Made by a program: the position numbers and the translations under genes. The notes under the pieces are model-generated. The model was not told the origin of the DNA. It searched no databases and saw only the letters and a program-made list of their open reading frames with translations. A stretch of 64,000 nucleotides of DNA, taken from Anaerolineae bacterium (lineage in GTDB: Bacteria > Chloroflexota > Anaerolineae > Anaerolineales > Villigracilaceae). The stretch covers positions 42,043 through 106,042 of the forward strand of contig JAKLPV010000047.1 of the NCBI GenBank assembly GCA_022013685.1, given 5' to 3'. This document shows positions 54,473 through 63,711 of the stretch, one piece after another (positions within the stretch are counted from its first letter, which is position 1; every line of letters starts with the position of its first letter).

Positions 54473-54575
54473 GAACAGTTTAACGGGTTGGCTGTTCCCA
54501 CCCTAGCGCAGAACGCAACCCGTTATGGGAAACGCACCGATGAGCGACCAAATTTCCTGCTGATTTGGAAAATCA

Positions 54576-54950
54576 ATGCCCAGAAACCGAAAGCATTCAA
54601 AACAAAAACGGCGCAAAACCCTCGAAAGCAAAAGGTCGTTTGTGCGAACTACCAGGAAGAGGTTGACCCTGGTGATTGGTGTTTTAATTGCCACTCTGGC
54701 CTTCTTGTTCTTTAAGATCGGGGGTATTTTCTGGCCAGCATGGATGCTCGGTTATCGCAATCCGCTCATCGCGCTGACCGGCTTTCTGGCTATTTTCCTG
54801 GCCTTTGCATCGCCGATAATTGTCAACGCCAATAGCGACCCGCGCCCCCTTTCAGGGACGGGGGATTATTGGATTGAAGCAGGGCCGCACCCCGACTCTC
54901 TTTCCGATTCAAGTGGAGGGGATGGGGGCGACGATGGGGGCGGCGAATGA
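54576..54950 (+). CDS. Small membrane protein of unknown function
   Basis: 124 residues (MPRNRKHSKQKRRKTLESKR) with a very basic N-terminus, two membrane helices (TLVIGVLIATLAFLFF and NPLIALTGFLAIFLAFASPI) and an Asp/Gly-rich tail (SDSSGGDGGDDGGGE). No Shine-Dalgarno is evident. It lies 103 bp after the OLD gene and could be an accessory partner or an unrelated envelope protein. Nothing recognised. Confidence 0.55.
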   Translation: MPRNRKHSKQKRRKTLESKRSFVRTTRKRLTLVIGVLIATLAFLFFKIGGIFWPAWMLGYRNPLIALTGFLAIFLAFASPIIVNANSDPRPLSGTGDYWIEAGPHPDSLSDSSGGDGGDDGGGE

Positions 54951-55141
54951 TTACTTTGAACCCGCCCCCGCACCCCTGGAATGTGGGACATTATGTTGCT
55001 TTGACATTTTATCTTACCCAGACTTTACCCGAGTTTGTCTGATTTTGCCAGTTTGCTCGGCTTTTAGCCAGTATCTTACCTACGCAGCGCTGGTAGTTGC
55101 AAGTCCAAATAAATTTCTAATTCGCAACTTGTGATTGGTAT

Positions 55142-55147
55142 TACAAT
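55142..55147 (+). promoter_or_regulatory. -10 box of the Hsp70-HEAT gene, predicting a leaderless mRNA
   Basis: TACAAT ends exactly 6 nt before ATG 55154; the predicted first base is the A of ATG. No convincing Shine-Dalgarno or strong -35 is visible. Confidence 0.5.
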
Positions 55148-55153
55148 CGGCCC

Positions 55154-57847
55154 ATGGGCATCAAACTGGCGATCGACTTCGGGACAACCAACTCACTGCT
55201 GGCGCGCTGGGATTCAGCGCGCCAGGCGGGGCAGGTGGTTGCCATCCCCAACCTGAGCAACAATTTCGGCGCGGAACCGGGGCTGATCCCCAGCCTGCTC
55301 TACGTGCGGGACGGGCGCGCCGCCGAGGTGCTGATCGGCCAGTCCGTGCTGGCCGCAGACTTCCCGCTCGAGGGCCTGCGCCTTTTCCGTAACTTCAAGC
55401 GCGGCATCGGCGCCAACGACAACGCCGCGCGCATCCTGGACGGCGTCCCGTGGAGCGATTTCGAGGCCGGCAAACAATTTTTGGATACTCTGCTGGCCGC
55501 CCTGCCCTTTCAGGCGGATGAGATCGAGCAGCTCGTCCTGACCGTGCCGGTGGCCTCCTTCGACGGCTACTCCGCCTGGCTGCGGCGCGCCCTGGGCAAT
55601 TTCGCCGAACGGGTGCGGATTGTGGATGAATCAACCGCCGCCGCGCTGGGATACGCCGTCACCGAACCGGGGGCCGTCGTGCTGGTGATCGATTTCGGCG
55701 GCGGGACGCTCGACCTTTCGCTGGTGCGCCTGCCCGAAAGCCGTGAGAAAACGGGACAGGTGCTCTTCACAGACCGGCCTAAAGCGGGCAAAAGTGGCCT
55801 GGCGCAGGTTATCGCCAAGACCGGCCTGGCCCTGGGCGGCAGCGACATCGACATCTGGCTGGGTAAACTGGCTTTGGAAAAAGCCGGCCTCGCCCCAGAC
55901 GAACCCGGGCAGGCCCTGCTTGCCGCCTGTGAACAGGCCAAGATCGCACTTTCCGCGCAGGAAGAGACCGAGATCGAGTTCCGCGCACAGGACGGCCAAC
56001 GTCATAGCGTGCGCTTGACACGGGCCGACTTCGAAACGCTGATGGAAAAGCGCGGCTTTTTCTCGTCCCTGAACGGGGCGCTCGAAAAAGTGATGGGCCT
56101 GGCCCACCAAAAAGACGTTTACCGCGAAGACATCGGCCACATCCTGATGGTCGGCGGCACCTCGCTCATCCCCTCTGTTCAACGCAGTATCGACAGCTAC
56201 TTCCGGGCGGTCACCGGCGGACGACGACGCCTGACGGATATGCCCGCCTGGCCGGCCCAAACCTGGTCGGTCGAGAATACCTCCATCCGCGCCGACAAAC
56301 CTTTTACAGCGGTCGTCGAGGGCGCGCTGCTGGTCTCAGCCGGGCTTGGCCTGGACGATCAGCTCGCGCACGGTTTCGGCCTGAACACGCTCGACGAACA
56401 GGCCAACCCGGCCCTCGAGGAAATCATCCCAATGGGCAGCAAATACCCGTCCAGCGCGCCGGTCACGGTCCACCTGTCGGCGACGCGCCCGCAGCAGCGC
56501 CAGATCGGCCTCGAGATCGGACAGATCAACCCGGATGCGGCCGATACCGTCGAAGTGCGCTACGAGAACGGACAGCCGGTCTTCTTCGCCCAGGCCACAA
56601 ACGCCCTGCGCCTGCTGGCGCGCGTAATCATCCCGCTCGACCCGCCAGGCGAACCCGGCAAAGCCCGGCTGGCGGCATCCTTCTCGGTCGATGCCGCGCG
56701 CCAACTGCGCCTCTCGGTCACGGACCTGCAGACCCGCAAAAAACTGATCCAAGACCAGCCTGTCGAGGCCGAAAACGACCCAAAATCCGATCGCGAAAGC
56801 CTGCCCGCGCTGGCCAAAAAAGCCGGCAGCGGATTCCGCATCTCGCTGGCCGGGCTGGGGGGCATCCTGAGTCTGCTCAACCCGTCTCAGGCCTCGATCG
56901 AGGCGCTCTCGGCCGCCCTGCGCAGCAGCGAGTGCATGGTGCGCTATACCGCCGCCGAAATGCTCTCGCGGCGCAATGACCGCGAGTCGCGGCTGGTTTT
57001 TGAAAACGTTCTCAAAACCGGAACAGCCCCACAGCGCGCCAGCGTCATCCGCCATGCTTACCGCTTTTCGTGGTTCAGCGCCGCACCGCTCTTCCGCCGT
57101 GGCCTGGCCGACCCGGACGCGCGCGTCACCGAGGCCGCCATCTTCTCGCTGTGCAAAATGCGCCAGCCGGAGGCCTATCAACAGGTGACGGAGATTCTGC
57201 GTAACGGGTCAGACGCGATGCGCATGTCGGCGATCTGGGGACTGCAAACCCATCCGGATGGCGGAGCGGTGCCGGTGCTGGCGCTGGCGGTCCGCGCCAC
57301 TTCAGCCGAGATCCGCGCCCTGGCGCTGGAAGTGCTCGGGGCCAGCGACGCGCCCGAGGCCATCCCGCTGGTGCGGGCCGCGATGAGCGACCCGGACGAT
57401 AACGTTAAATATGCCGCCACGCTCTCGCTGGTCGAACTGGCGCGCGAAAGCTGTTTTGATGAGGTCGCCGAACTGATCAAAACTTCGAGCGGCGAGTCCC
57501 TGCGCTGGACCCTGCGCGGATTCTTCCACGCCACCAATTATCTCGGGCTGGAACTTGGCAAGGACAACAGCGGACGCTTGTTCGCGGCCCTCGAAAGCGC
57601 GCTCGGCGACAGCCTGCCCGCCGTACGCGTCAGCGCCTGCATGCTGTTGGCCTGGTCACGCGACCCGCGCGCCGGGGAAGTTTTGCTGCAGGCCTTCCAA
57701 ACCGAGGCCGACAGCCAGACCCGCGCCCAAATCCTGACCAACGCCGTGCACCTGTCGTCGCCGGTGGCTGAAACGCTTGTGCACGATGCGCTGGGCAGCA
57801 CAGACAGTCTTCTCCACAAGACGGCAGCATTTTTAGGTTCGAAATAA
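55154..57847 (+). CDS. Hsp70-family ATPase fused to HEAT repeats
   Basis: 897 residues. Residues 1 to about 385 are an Hsp70/actin-fold ATPase: phosphate-1 loop KLAIDFGTTNSLLARWD, phosphate-2 VLVIDFGGGTLDLSLVRLPE (about 176-195) and adenosine motif HILMVGGTSLIPSVQRSI. Residues about 430-560 form a beta-rich segment in the place of a substrate domain. The C-terminal about 300 residues are HEAT-like repeats (FRRGLADPDARVTEAAIFSL, GASDAPEAIPLVRAAMSDPD). The helical lid of DnaK is absent. No J-protein or GrpE lies nearby. Function unknown; a chaperone with its own scaffold is inferred. Confidence 0.88.
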   Translation: MGIKLAIDFGTTNSLLARWDSARQAGQVVAIPNLSNNFGAEPGLIPSLLYVRDGRAAEVLIGQSVLAADFPLEGLRLFRNFKRGIGANDNAARILDGVPWSDFEAGKQFLDTLLAALPFQADEIEQLVLTVPVASFDGYSAWLRRALGNFAERVRIVDESTAAALGYAVTEPGAVVLVIDFGGGTLDLSLVRLPESREKTGQVLFTDRPKAGKSGLAQVIAKTGLALGGSDIDIWLGKLALEKAGLAPDEPGQALLAACEQAKIALSAQEETEIEFRAQDGQRHSVRLTRADFETLMEKRGFFSSLNGALEKVMGLAHQKDVYREDIGHILMVGGTSLIPSVQRSIDSYFRAVTGGRRRLTDMPAWPAQTWSVENTSIRADKPFTAVVEGALLVSAGLGLDDQLAHGFGLNTLDEQANPALEEIIPMGSKYPSSAPVTVHLSATRPQQRQIGLEIGQINPDAADTVEVRYENGQPVFFAQATNALRLLARVIIPLDPPGEPGKARLAASFSVDAARQLRLSVTDLQTRKKLIQDQPVEAENDPKSDRESLPALAKKAGSGFRISLAGLGGILSLLNPSQASIEALSAALRSSECMVRYTAAEMLSRRNDRESRLVFENVLKTGTAPQRASVIRHAYRFSWFSAAPLFRRGLADPDARVTEAAIFSLCKMRQPEAYQQVTEILRNGSDAMRMSAIWGLQTHPDGGAVPVLALAVRATSAEIRALALEVLGASDAPEAIPLVRAAMSDPDDNVKYAATLSLVELARESCFDEVAELIKTSSGESLRWTLRGFFHATNYLGLELGKDNSGRLFAALESALGDSLPAVRVSACMLLAWSRDPRAGEVLLQAFQTEADSQTRAQILTNAVHLSSPVAETLVHDALGSTDSLLHKTAAFLGSK

Positions 57848-57864
57848 CAAGCTGAATATAAATG

Positions 57865-57893
57865 AAAAAGAGAGACGAGTTTTCAGGCTCGTC
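57865..57893 (+). terminator. Terminator remnant cut by IS256
   Basis: AAAAAGAGAGACGAG, loop TTTTCAGG, then only CTCGTC of the expected complementary arm before the IS256 end. The matching TCTCTTTTT is missing, as if the element had landed in or deleted the distal arm. Confidence 0.5.
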
Positions 57894-57895
57894 CG

Positions 57896-59365
57896 AGGGT
57901 GTAAGATAAAGTGTGTAAATGGGTTATCCTCCAAGTATAGAAAGGAAACCCAATGAGCAAGAAAGAAAAAGAGATACAAGCCCACATGCCAAGCGCGGAA
58001 GAAGTCGCTCGCGAACTGGGCAAGGCAAAATCGATCGATGATTTTTACGGTAAAGACGGCATCTTTTCGAGGTTGTTTTTGAAGACGATCGAAGAAATGC
58101 TGGAAGCAGAACTGACCACAGAATTAGGCTACAAGCGATACGAAGCCGAAGGTCGCAATTCAGGCAACAGCCGCAATGGATATTACACGCGAAAAATGCG
58201 AACATCCGGTGGCGATGCCGAAATCAAAGTGCCGCGTGACCGTAATGGTGAGTTCCAATCTGCCCTGCTGCAAAAGAACAGCAATGAGATTGAACAGAAG
58301 ATTACGGCCATGTATGCCAAGGGAATGTCAACCCGTGACATTCAGGAACTTCTGACTGACCTGTATGGCATCGATGTATCACCGGAAACAATCAGCGTGA
58401 TTATCGACAAGGTCTGGCCGTTGGTGGAAGGTTGGCAAAATCGTCCGCTGGCACCGGTATATGCCATGCTGTACCTGGACGCAATCCACATCAAGCTCAA
58501 GCGGGATGGCCGGATCGACAACGTGGCGGTCTACAACGTGCTGGGCATCGACCTGGACGGCCATCGGGAGATTCTCGGCCACTGGGTTGGAGATGGCGGA
58601 GAAGGCGCAAATTTCTGGCTCTCGGTCGTCACCGACCTGCAAAATCGTGGCGTGCAGGACGTGTTTATTGCCGCCATCGATGGATTGACCGGTTTCAAGG
58701 AAGCCATCCAGGCTGTATTCCCACAGACCAAGGTTCAGCGGTGTATCATTCACCAAATCCGCAATAGCCTGAAATACGTGGTCTGGAAAGACCGCAAGGC
58801 CTTTGTCGCTGACCTGAAAACCGTTTACCAGGCTGCCACTCGAGAAGAAGCGCAGTCCAACTTGTCCAAGCTCGAGCAAACCTGGTCTGGCAAATATGGC
58901 GCAGCGGTACGCTCGTGGCAAAACAACTGGGACGACCTGGCAACCTTCTTTGAGTTCCCGAAAGAAATCCGCCGCCTGATCTACACAACCAACACAGTGG
59001 AAGGCTATCATCGCCAACTGCGCAAGGTCATCAAGAACAAAGGCTCTTTTCCTACCGAGCAGGCAGTCCGCAAACTGCTCTACCTGGCAACGATGGACAT
59101 TACCAAGAAATGGACGGCTCCCATTCAAAACTGGCCTCTGATCCTCAACCAGTTAGCCATTCGCTTTGAAGACCGGTTCCCAGACTGACATTTTCCTGCT
59201 CACCGCTACCGGCATTGTAGCCTGGCACGGTGACGGGCCTCAAGGGCCGCTGCGCTTACCCCTTGACCCCCGCCACCGCCCAGGCTGGCCCAAAAATCGC
59301 GGCGGGCAGGAAAAAAATGGAAACGGTTGTTTCTCCATTTACACAATGTTCTTGACACTACCCCC
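57896..59365 (+). mobile_element. IS256-family insertion sequence
   Basis: Left end GAGGGTGTAAGATAAAGTG then TGTAAATGG (57896-57922); right end, read inward, GGGGGTAGTGTCAAGAACA then TTGTGTAAATGG (59365-59334). The terminal repeats are imperfect but share the TGTGTAAATGG part. No 8-bp target duplication is found: the left flank is the Hsp70-HEAT terminator and the right flank is a broken ISAzo13 gene. Confidence 0.8.
57953..59188 (+). CDS. IS256-family transposase
   Basis: DDE/D recombinase of mutator type, 411 residues, appears intact. Motifs: LTTELGYKRYEAEGRNSGNS, NGYYTRKMRTSGGDAEIKVP, the first Asp in YLDAIHIKLKRDGRI, the second in IAAIDGLTGFKEAIQ, RCIIHQIRNSLKYV, and the final Glu in TNTVEGYHRQLRKVI. 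The length is normal, so the element may still move. Confidence 0.95.
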   Translation: MSKKEKEIQAHMPSAEEVARELGKAKSIDDFYGKDGIFSRLFLKTIEEMLEAELTTELGYKRYEAEGRNSGNSRNGYYTRKMRTSGGDAEIKVPRDRNGEFQSALLQKNSNEIEQKITAMYAKGMSTRDIQELLTDLYGIDVSPETISVIIDKVWPLVEGWQNRPLAPVYAMLYLDAIHIKLKRDGRIDNVAVYNVLGIDLDGHREILGHWVGDGGEGANFWLSVVTDLQNRGVQDVFIAAIDGLTGFKEAIQAVFPQTKVQRCIIHQIRNSLKYVVWKDRKAFVADLKTVYQAATREEAQSNLSKLEQTWSGKYGAAVRSWQNNWDDLATFFEFPKEIRRLIYTTNTVEGYHRQLRKVIKNKGSFPTEQAVRKLLYLATMDITKKWTAPIQNWPLILNQLAIRFEDRFPD

Positions 59366-59979
59366 AAAGCTTCTTTCTCCTTGGTATCAAAACTGATGAT
59401 TGGGTTGCCTTGAGCCTTAAACTCGGCTACTTGTGCCTGTATGTTCCGAAATTGTTCATCACGGTGCGCCACGCTTTTCATCGTCTTCTTCTTTTGCGCT
59501 TTCCTGCGACGATAGTTGTGTTTCTGGAGCAGTTTTTTGATCACACTTTTGCTGACTTTTACCCGATGATCTTGCTCCAGTAATTTTGAAATCTCATCCG
59601 GCGTCAGATCAGTCCAGACCACTTTTTCATCCATCGGGTCACCGGCTGTATGTTCTTTCAGCACACTGAGAAATTGTTCGTCAATATTCGGATAATGTTC
59701 ATCGTAACGCTTTCGGCCACCGCCTGGTTTCCGGATTGCCGCATCGTATTCAGGCTCATCCGGAAGGTGCCCTAACTCCACGAGCCCATTATGTACTGTC
59801 TTTTCACTGCAGCCCAAAATCCTTGCGATATAGCTCTTGCCGCCTAAACCCAATTTCATGGCTTCCACGGCTGCATAGCGACGCTGATCTTTTTCTGAAA
59901 GCGTGGCGTAATACTTCTTCATCGCTCGTTCAACTTCTATTCGATAAGGTTGCACCATTTTGTTCCGGCTCCAAGACAT
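59366..59979 (-). pseudogene. ISAzo13-family transposase, truncated at its 3' side by IS256
   Basis: The reverse frame gives about 200 residues of an ISAzo13-type transposase: AVEAMKLGLGGKSYIARILG, PGGGRKRYDEHYPNIDEQFL, TAGDPMDEKVVWTDLTPDEI, and NPIISFDTKEKEAL. The frame then passes straight into the IS256 terminal repeat, so the catalytic C-terminal half is missing. No matching remainder lies on the other side of IS256, indicating a deletion or rearrangement. Confidence 0.85.
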
Positions 59980-60380
59980 AGATTTACCTGTAAGTTTAAT
60001 CGGTCAAACCTTAAAAATCTCTTTTTCATCCATCGGAAAATTATTTAATCCGCGTTACTTAGTAGTTCTGCTATCACTTTGTTCTTCGGACATGCTTGGA
60101 GTTTATCAAATCTATCTTGTTTAGGGTAGGCAGTTACGAAATTAAAATGAAATCACGAATTTCTTTCTAAAAACCGGCTCTTGGCTTCAAATTTTGCCAA
60201 ACTGAGAGAAAAATTGTTAAAAAGTCACACCGCGTCGCGGCTACATCAAAGAAACTGCGGAGCTTCGAAAATCCGGCGTCTATATATTGGGCTTGTTTCC
60301 GCGCGACCGCCATATACAGTGGTCAAAAGAATTAATGATTTCAAAAAATTTTCAGCGAATGGTGAGATTTTGTTATCTAG
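59980..60380. other. AT-rich intergenic stretch between IS remnants
   Basis: About 400 bp, clearly more AT-rich than the core genome. Short frames exist (for example 60181-60414 plus strand), but they have no recognisable domains and no ribosome site. Probably decayed mobile DNA and insertion target sequence. Confidence 0.5.
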
Positions 60381-60396
60381 CGTAACGGTTGTGCAA

Positions 60397-62187
60397 TCAG
60401 AAGCGATTCGATAAAAAACGGCACAAAAGGTCAAAAAAGCTGTTGGGTGGTTTTTCGTGGGTAAAAGCCGCCCCAGGCAGGGCAAGAATCATGCCCGAAA
60501 AGGCACTATGTTCGCTGAACCTTAAAAACATACCATTTGAAGTACGGATCACCTGTGCAGAAGCATGTGCACCAACTTGTACCTGGCGTTTGATGCCAAT
60601 CTTTTGCACATCCAGCGTTTGGTCGGTCGGTCGAGCCTGTTCAGCCAGCCAGCAGGCTGCCCAGCGGATGAAATTGGCGGCGAACAAAGCCATGCGTTCC
60701 TGTAAAAAGATGGCCGGTTCAGAACGCACCTTGATGCGGTGCAGATAAAAGACCTGCTTACTTTCCTTGATACCAGCCTCGATGATCTGCCTGGCATTGT
60801 AGTGTTCGAACCAGGCTGATAAGTCCTGCGTGACAGGGTCTGTGCCAAAGTGGCACAGGGCGCTGTGTTTGAGGGTCTTGCCGGTGTAAAACCGTTCGAG
60901 CGCCATATTGAGCGAATAAGGACAGCCCTTGGGTTTGAAATTGTTCCAGGCCACCATCTCGGCATTCGCGCCCACCCGTGTCCAGGCAACGGAATCATCC
61001 ACCTGCTTGAGCAAGGCTTGGGTCGTCTTGTTGCCATGCGGCTTGGTGTAGACTTCGTAGCCCATCTCGATCAGCAAGGCAATATTCTGGTAAGAGCCAA
61101 AACCGGCATCCAGGCGAAATTCGGCTTCGATGGGCTGTGGATTGTCCTGGTTTTCTTTCTGGAAGCGTTTCAGACGCTGGCGTAGCCCATCGATTTCAGC
61201 GAGCAGTTCCTGAACACGGGCCTGGGTTTTGGCGAGTTTGGCTTCGGCCTCCAGGATCGCCTTTTTCCGGCTTCCGCAGCGTTTCGTATCCGCTTGGACA
61301 CGTTTGCGCAACAAAGCCAGGCGGCTGGTTGGACGTTCAACCTGTTGACGCTCTCGATAACTTTGCTCGACGCTTTCCAGTTCTCGCAGATGTTCGTCAA
61401 GCGCAGCCTGGGCTTGTCGATGCCGGTCAATGGCAGTTTGCCTGCCGTTTTGCTGGGTCTGCAATCGCTGATGGATGCTTTCTTGGATCGGCCCATAGTC
61501 GGCAATCCGTTTTTCGAGCAGGTCAGTGCGCCGCCAGGGCCGCAACCTGAGCCGGGCTTCTGCTTCGAGCACAAGCGATTCGGCCTGGGTACTGGAGACC
61601 GTATCTCCCGGGTGATGCGTCCCCGAAAGCCACAACCGTCCATAGGTCTCGCTCACTAAACTGACCACCCCGGCCTGGTAGCCTAACTGAATCTCGTTGT
61701 CCATATGCCCGTAGGCCGCGTTCGGGTAGCTCCTGCTCGTATTCGACACCGGAATTCCAGTCAGGTCGCCATCCAATATCAGCCGTTTCTTCTGCCTGAC
61801 CAACTTTTCAAGTTCTGCCGCCAAAAATGGCTGGCTGAATTCATCCAGTGCCTGGACGATGGCATTGACTTCTTCCCAACTCAGACTGCTCAACGTCCGG
61901 CTGACACCACTATAGTCTACCCAGGCGGCCTGCCCCCAGGCTTCGGCTGCTGCCTGATCTTTGTCCAGCGGGTGGGCTGCCAGGCTGATATCCTGTAACT
62001 GCCGGGTGCCACCCATAATCGCTACAAGAAATTCCAGAACCTTGGTCTGCGGCCAGTGCTGGCGCTTCTTTTGCCGCAGCTTTACGGATGTGATGCGCTC
62101 AATCAGCCCCTTTTCACTGGCAAATTGGCCCCAAGCCACTAAAAACGCATGTTGAGTTACTTGAATTTGCTCTTCATTCTTTCCCAT
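60397..62187 (-). CDS. IS4-superfamily (IS1380-like) transposase with coiled-coil insert
   Basis: 596 residues from ATG 62187, 6 nt after GAGGA; earlier ATG 62193 and GTG 62202 are possible. The DDE triad is plausible: Asp in LILDGDLTGIPVS, Asp in FRLDAGFGSYQNIALL, and Glu in RQIIEAGIKESKQVFYLHRI, the last resembling the Y-(2)-R-(3)-E-(6)-K signature. A long charged coiled coil (about 240-330, with EAEAKLAKTQARVQELLAEI) interrupts the catalytic core. The frame is intact and the 3' end overlaps the terminal repeat. Confidence 0.8.
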   Translation of the reverse strand: MGKNEEQIQVTQHAFLVAWGQFASEKGLIERITSVKLRQKKRQHWPQTKVLEFLVAIMGGTRQLQDISLAAHPLDKDQAAAEAWGQAAWVDYSGVSRTLSSLSWEEVNAIVQALDEFSQPFLAAELEKLVRQKKRLILDGDLTGIPVSNTSRSYPNAAYGHMDNEIQLGYQAGVVSLVSETYGRLWLSGTHHPGDTVSSTQAESLVLEAEARLRLRPWRRTDLLEKRIADYGPIQESIHQRLQTQQNGRQTAIDRHRQAQAALDEHLRELESVEQSYRERQQVERPTSRLALLRKRVQADTKRCGSRKKAILEAEAKLAKTQARVQELLAEIDGLRQRLKRFQKENQDNPQPIEAEFRLDAGFGSYQNIALLIEMGYEVYTKPHGNKTTQALLKQVDDSVAWTRVGANAEMVAWNNFKPKGCPYSLNMALERFYTGKTLKHSALCHFGTDPVTQDLSAWFEHYNARQIIEAGIKESKQVFYLHRIKVRSEPAIFLQERMALFAANFIRWAACWLAEQARPTDQTLDVQKIGIKRQVQVGAHASAQVIRTSNGMFLRFSEHSAFSGMILALPGAAFTHEKPPNSFFDLLCRFLSNRF

Positions 62188-62221
62188 TGCCATTCCTCGC
62201 ACGACTCGAATGGCTTGAGAT

Positions 62222-62465
62222 TACGGGATCTATCTTCAATTGGTAACGATCTATGAATCAGGGCTTCACAGTGAAGGATGAAAATAGTATGCTGGAATTG
62301 CAGCAGATAGAGTTTCGCCGAACCTTGGGATTTTCATCCCGGTTGTGTAACGTAAACCGATTGCCTGTGAGTACAGTGAATTGTCGCGGTTCCAAGAACC
62401 AGCACGAGTAGCAAAGTTCGAATTGTCTCGGCAATCCCTGCTGCAATTCAAGTAGGAGGTTGGCA
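62222..62465 (+). ncRNA. Candidate IS110 bridge RNA region
   Basis: About 240 bp of non-coding DNA precede the IS110 transposase, the place where IS110-group elements encode their bridge RNA. Small hairpins are visible, such as GGGATTTTCATCCC and GGTTCCAAGAACC. Exact RNA ends and the target/donor loops cannot be fixed by eye, and the left end of the element is unknown. Confidence 0.4.
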
Positions 62466-63711
62466 ATGGAAGACATTCTGGAATGTTGTTGTGGACTAGA
62501 TGTTCACAAAGAAAGCATAGTGGCTTGCATCCTGAAAGGACCAATCGGCCAAAAGCTGAAGCCAGAGAGTGAAATCAGGGAATTCGGTACGCGCTTGACG
62601 GCTCTTCTGGAACTGCGTCGGTGGCTGGAATCACTATGTGGCAATGGAAAGTACTGGAATTTACTGGAACCCAGTTTATGCCGTGCTAGAGAAGGCTCTC
62701 GTAGATGAAATGCACCTGTTGGTAGTGAATGCCAGGCACATGCGAAACGTTCCAGGCAAAAAGACAGATATGCGGGACGCTGAATGGATTGCAACTTTGC
62801 TGCGTGCCGGGTTGTTACGTGGCAGTTTTGTGCCAGGTCAAGATATTCGTGATCTACGACAATTCACGCGATATCGCAAAGCCTTGATCCGCGATATTAC
62901 ATCCCAGAAGAACAGGATTGAGAAACTGTTGCTTTCTTCCGGTTTTCGACTGTCGAGTTTTCTTTCTGACATCTTCGGAAGTTCTGGGGTAGGGATCATG
63001 CACCAATTGGTTCAAGTCGGTTCAATTTCAAGCCAGAGCCTGGATGCCTGCCTAAAAGGTCGGGCACGTCAGAAAGCGGGAGATATTCTTTCCAATCTCA
63101 ATGGCATACTCTCAGAACCGCAACGCAAATTGTTGAAGTTGCAATTGGCCCATTTGAAAGACTTGCAAGACAACTTGGATGAAATTGAGCAACAAATTCG
63201 TACCGACTTCACCAATTTCGAACGACCTATCCAACTGCTTGATTCAATCCCAGGTATTGACTTGATAGCTGCATACGCGATTTTGGCTGAAATCAGCCAC
63301 AGCATGTCCGCCTTTCCCACTGCCCAACATATTTGTTCCTGGGCAGGCTTGGCGCCAGGTAGCCACGAGAGCGCCGGGAAAAAGAAAAAACAGCGCGTTA
63401 CGCCAGAAAATAATTACCTCAAAACTATCTTGTGTGAAGTCGCCTGGGTAATCGCTGCTCACAAGGAACAATACTTATCTGGATGGTATTGGCGACTGAA
63501 ACAACGGACGGATTCCAAACGCGCAATAATTGCACTGGCTCGAAAGTTACTTGTGATCATTTATGCTATGCTCAAATCCAATCAGCCATACAGTGAGCAA
63601 AAGTTTGCGCAGAGAAGAGAGGCTGTTGACAAAAAACGCATCCATCGTATGTTGAATGAGTTGACCAGGTTAGGATATGAGGTTTCTCTGGCCACCGCAT
63701 CCTCTGCCTGA
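62466..63711 (+). pseudogene. IS110-family transposase, frameshifted
   Basis: The first frame starts at ATG 62466 (AGGAGG precedes) with CCGLDVHKESIVACILKG, the RuvC-like first Asp. Near 62630 the family sequence passes to another frame, where GTG 62638 opens VAMESTGIYWNPVYAVLEKA, then KKTDMRDAEWIATLLRAGLL. The C-terminal Tnp20 domain has LDSIPGIDLIAAYAILAEIS and AGLAPGSHESAGKKKKQRV with the catalytic Ser. The junction lacks a few expected residues, suggesting a small deletion. As seen the gene is disrupted. Confidence 0.85.

Noticed and set aside
52286..54950. Gabija-type defence pair
   Set aside because: The GajA-like protein is not followed by a UvrD/GajB helicase; the next frame is a small two-helix membrane protein.
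60181..60414. 77-codon plus-strand frame
   Set aside because: AT-rich, no ribosome site, no family features, and it runs into the terminal repeat of the IS4-like element.
62460..62708. Separate small gene before the IS110 transposase
   Set aside because: Its residues are the N-terminal catalytic part of the IS110 transposase, continued in another frame after about 62630.
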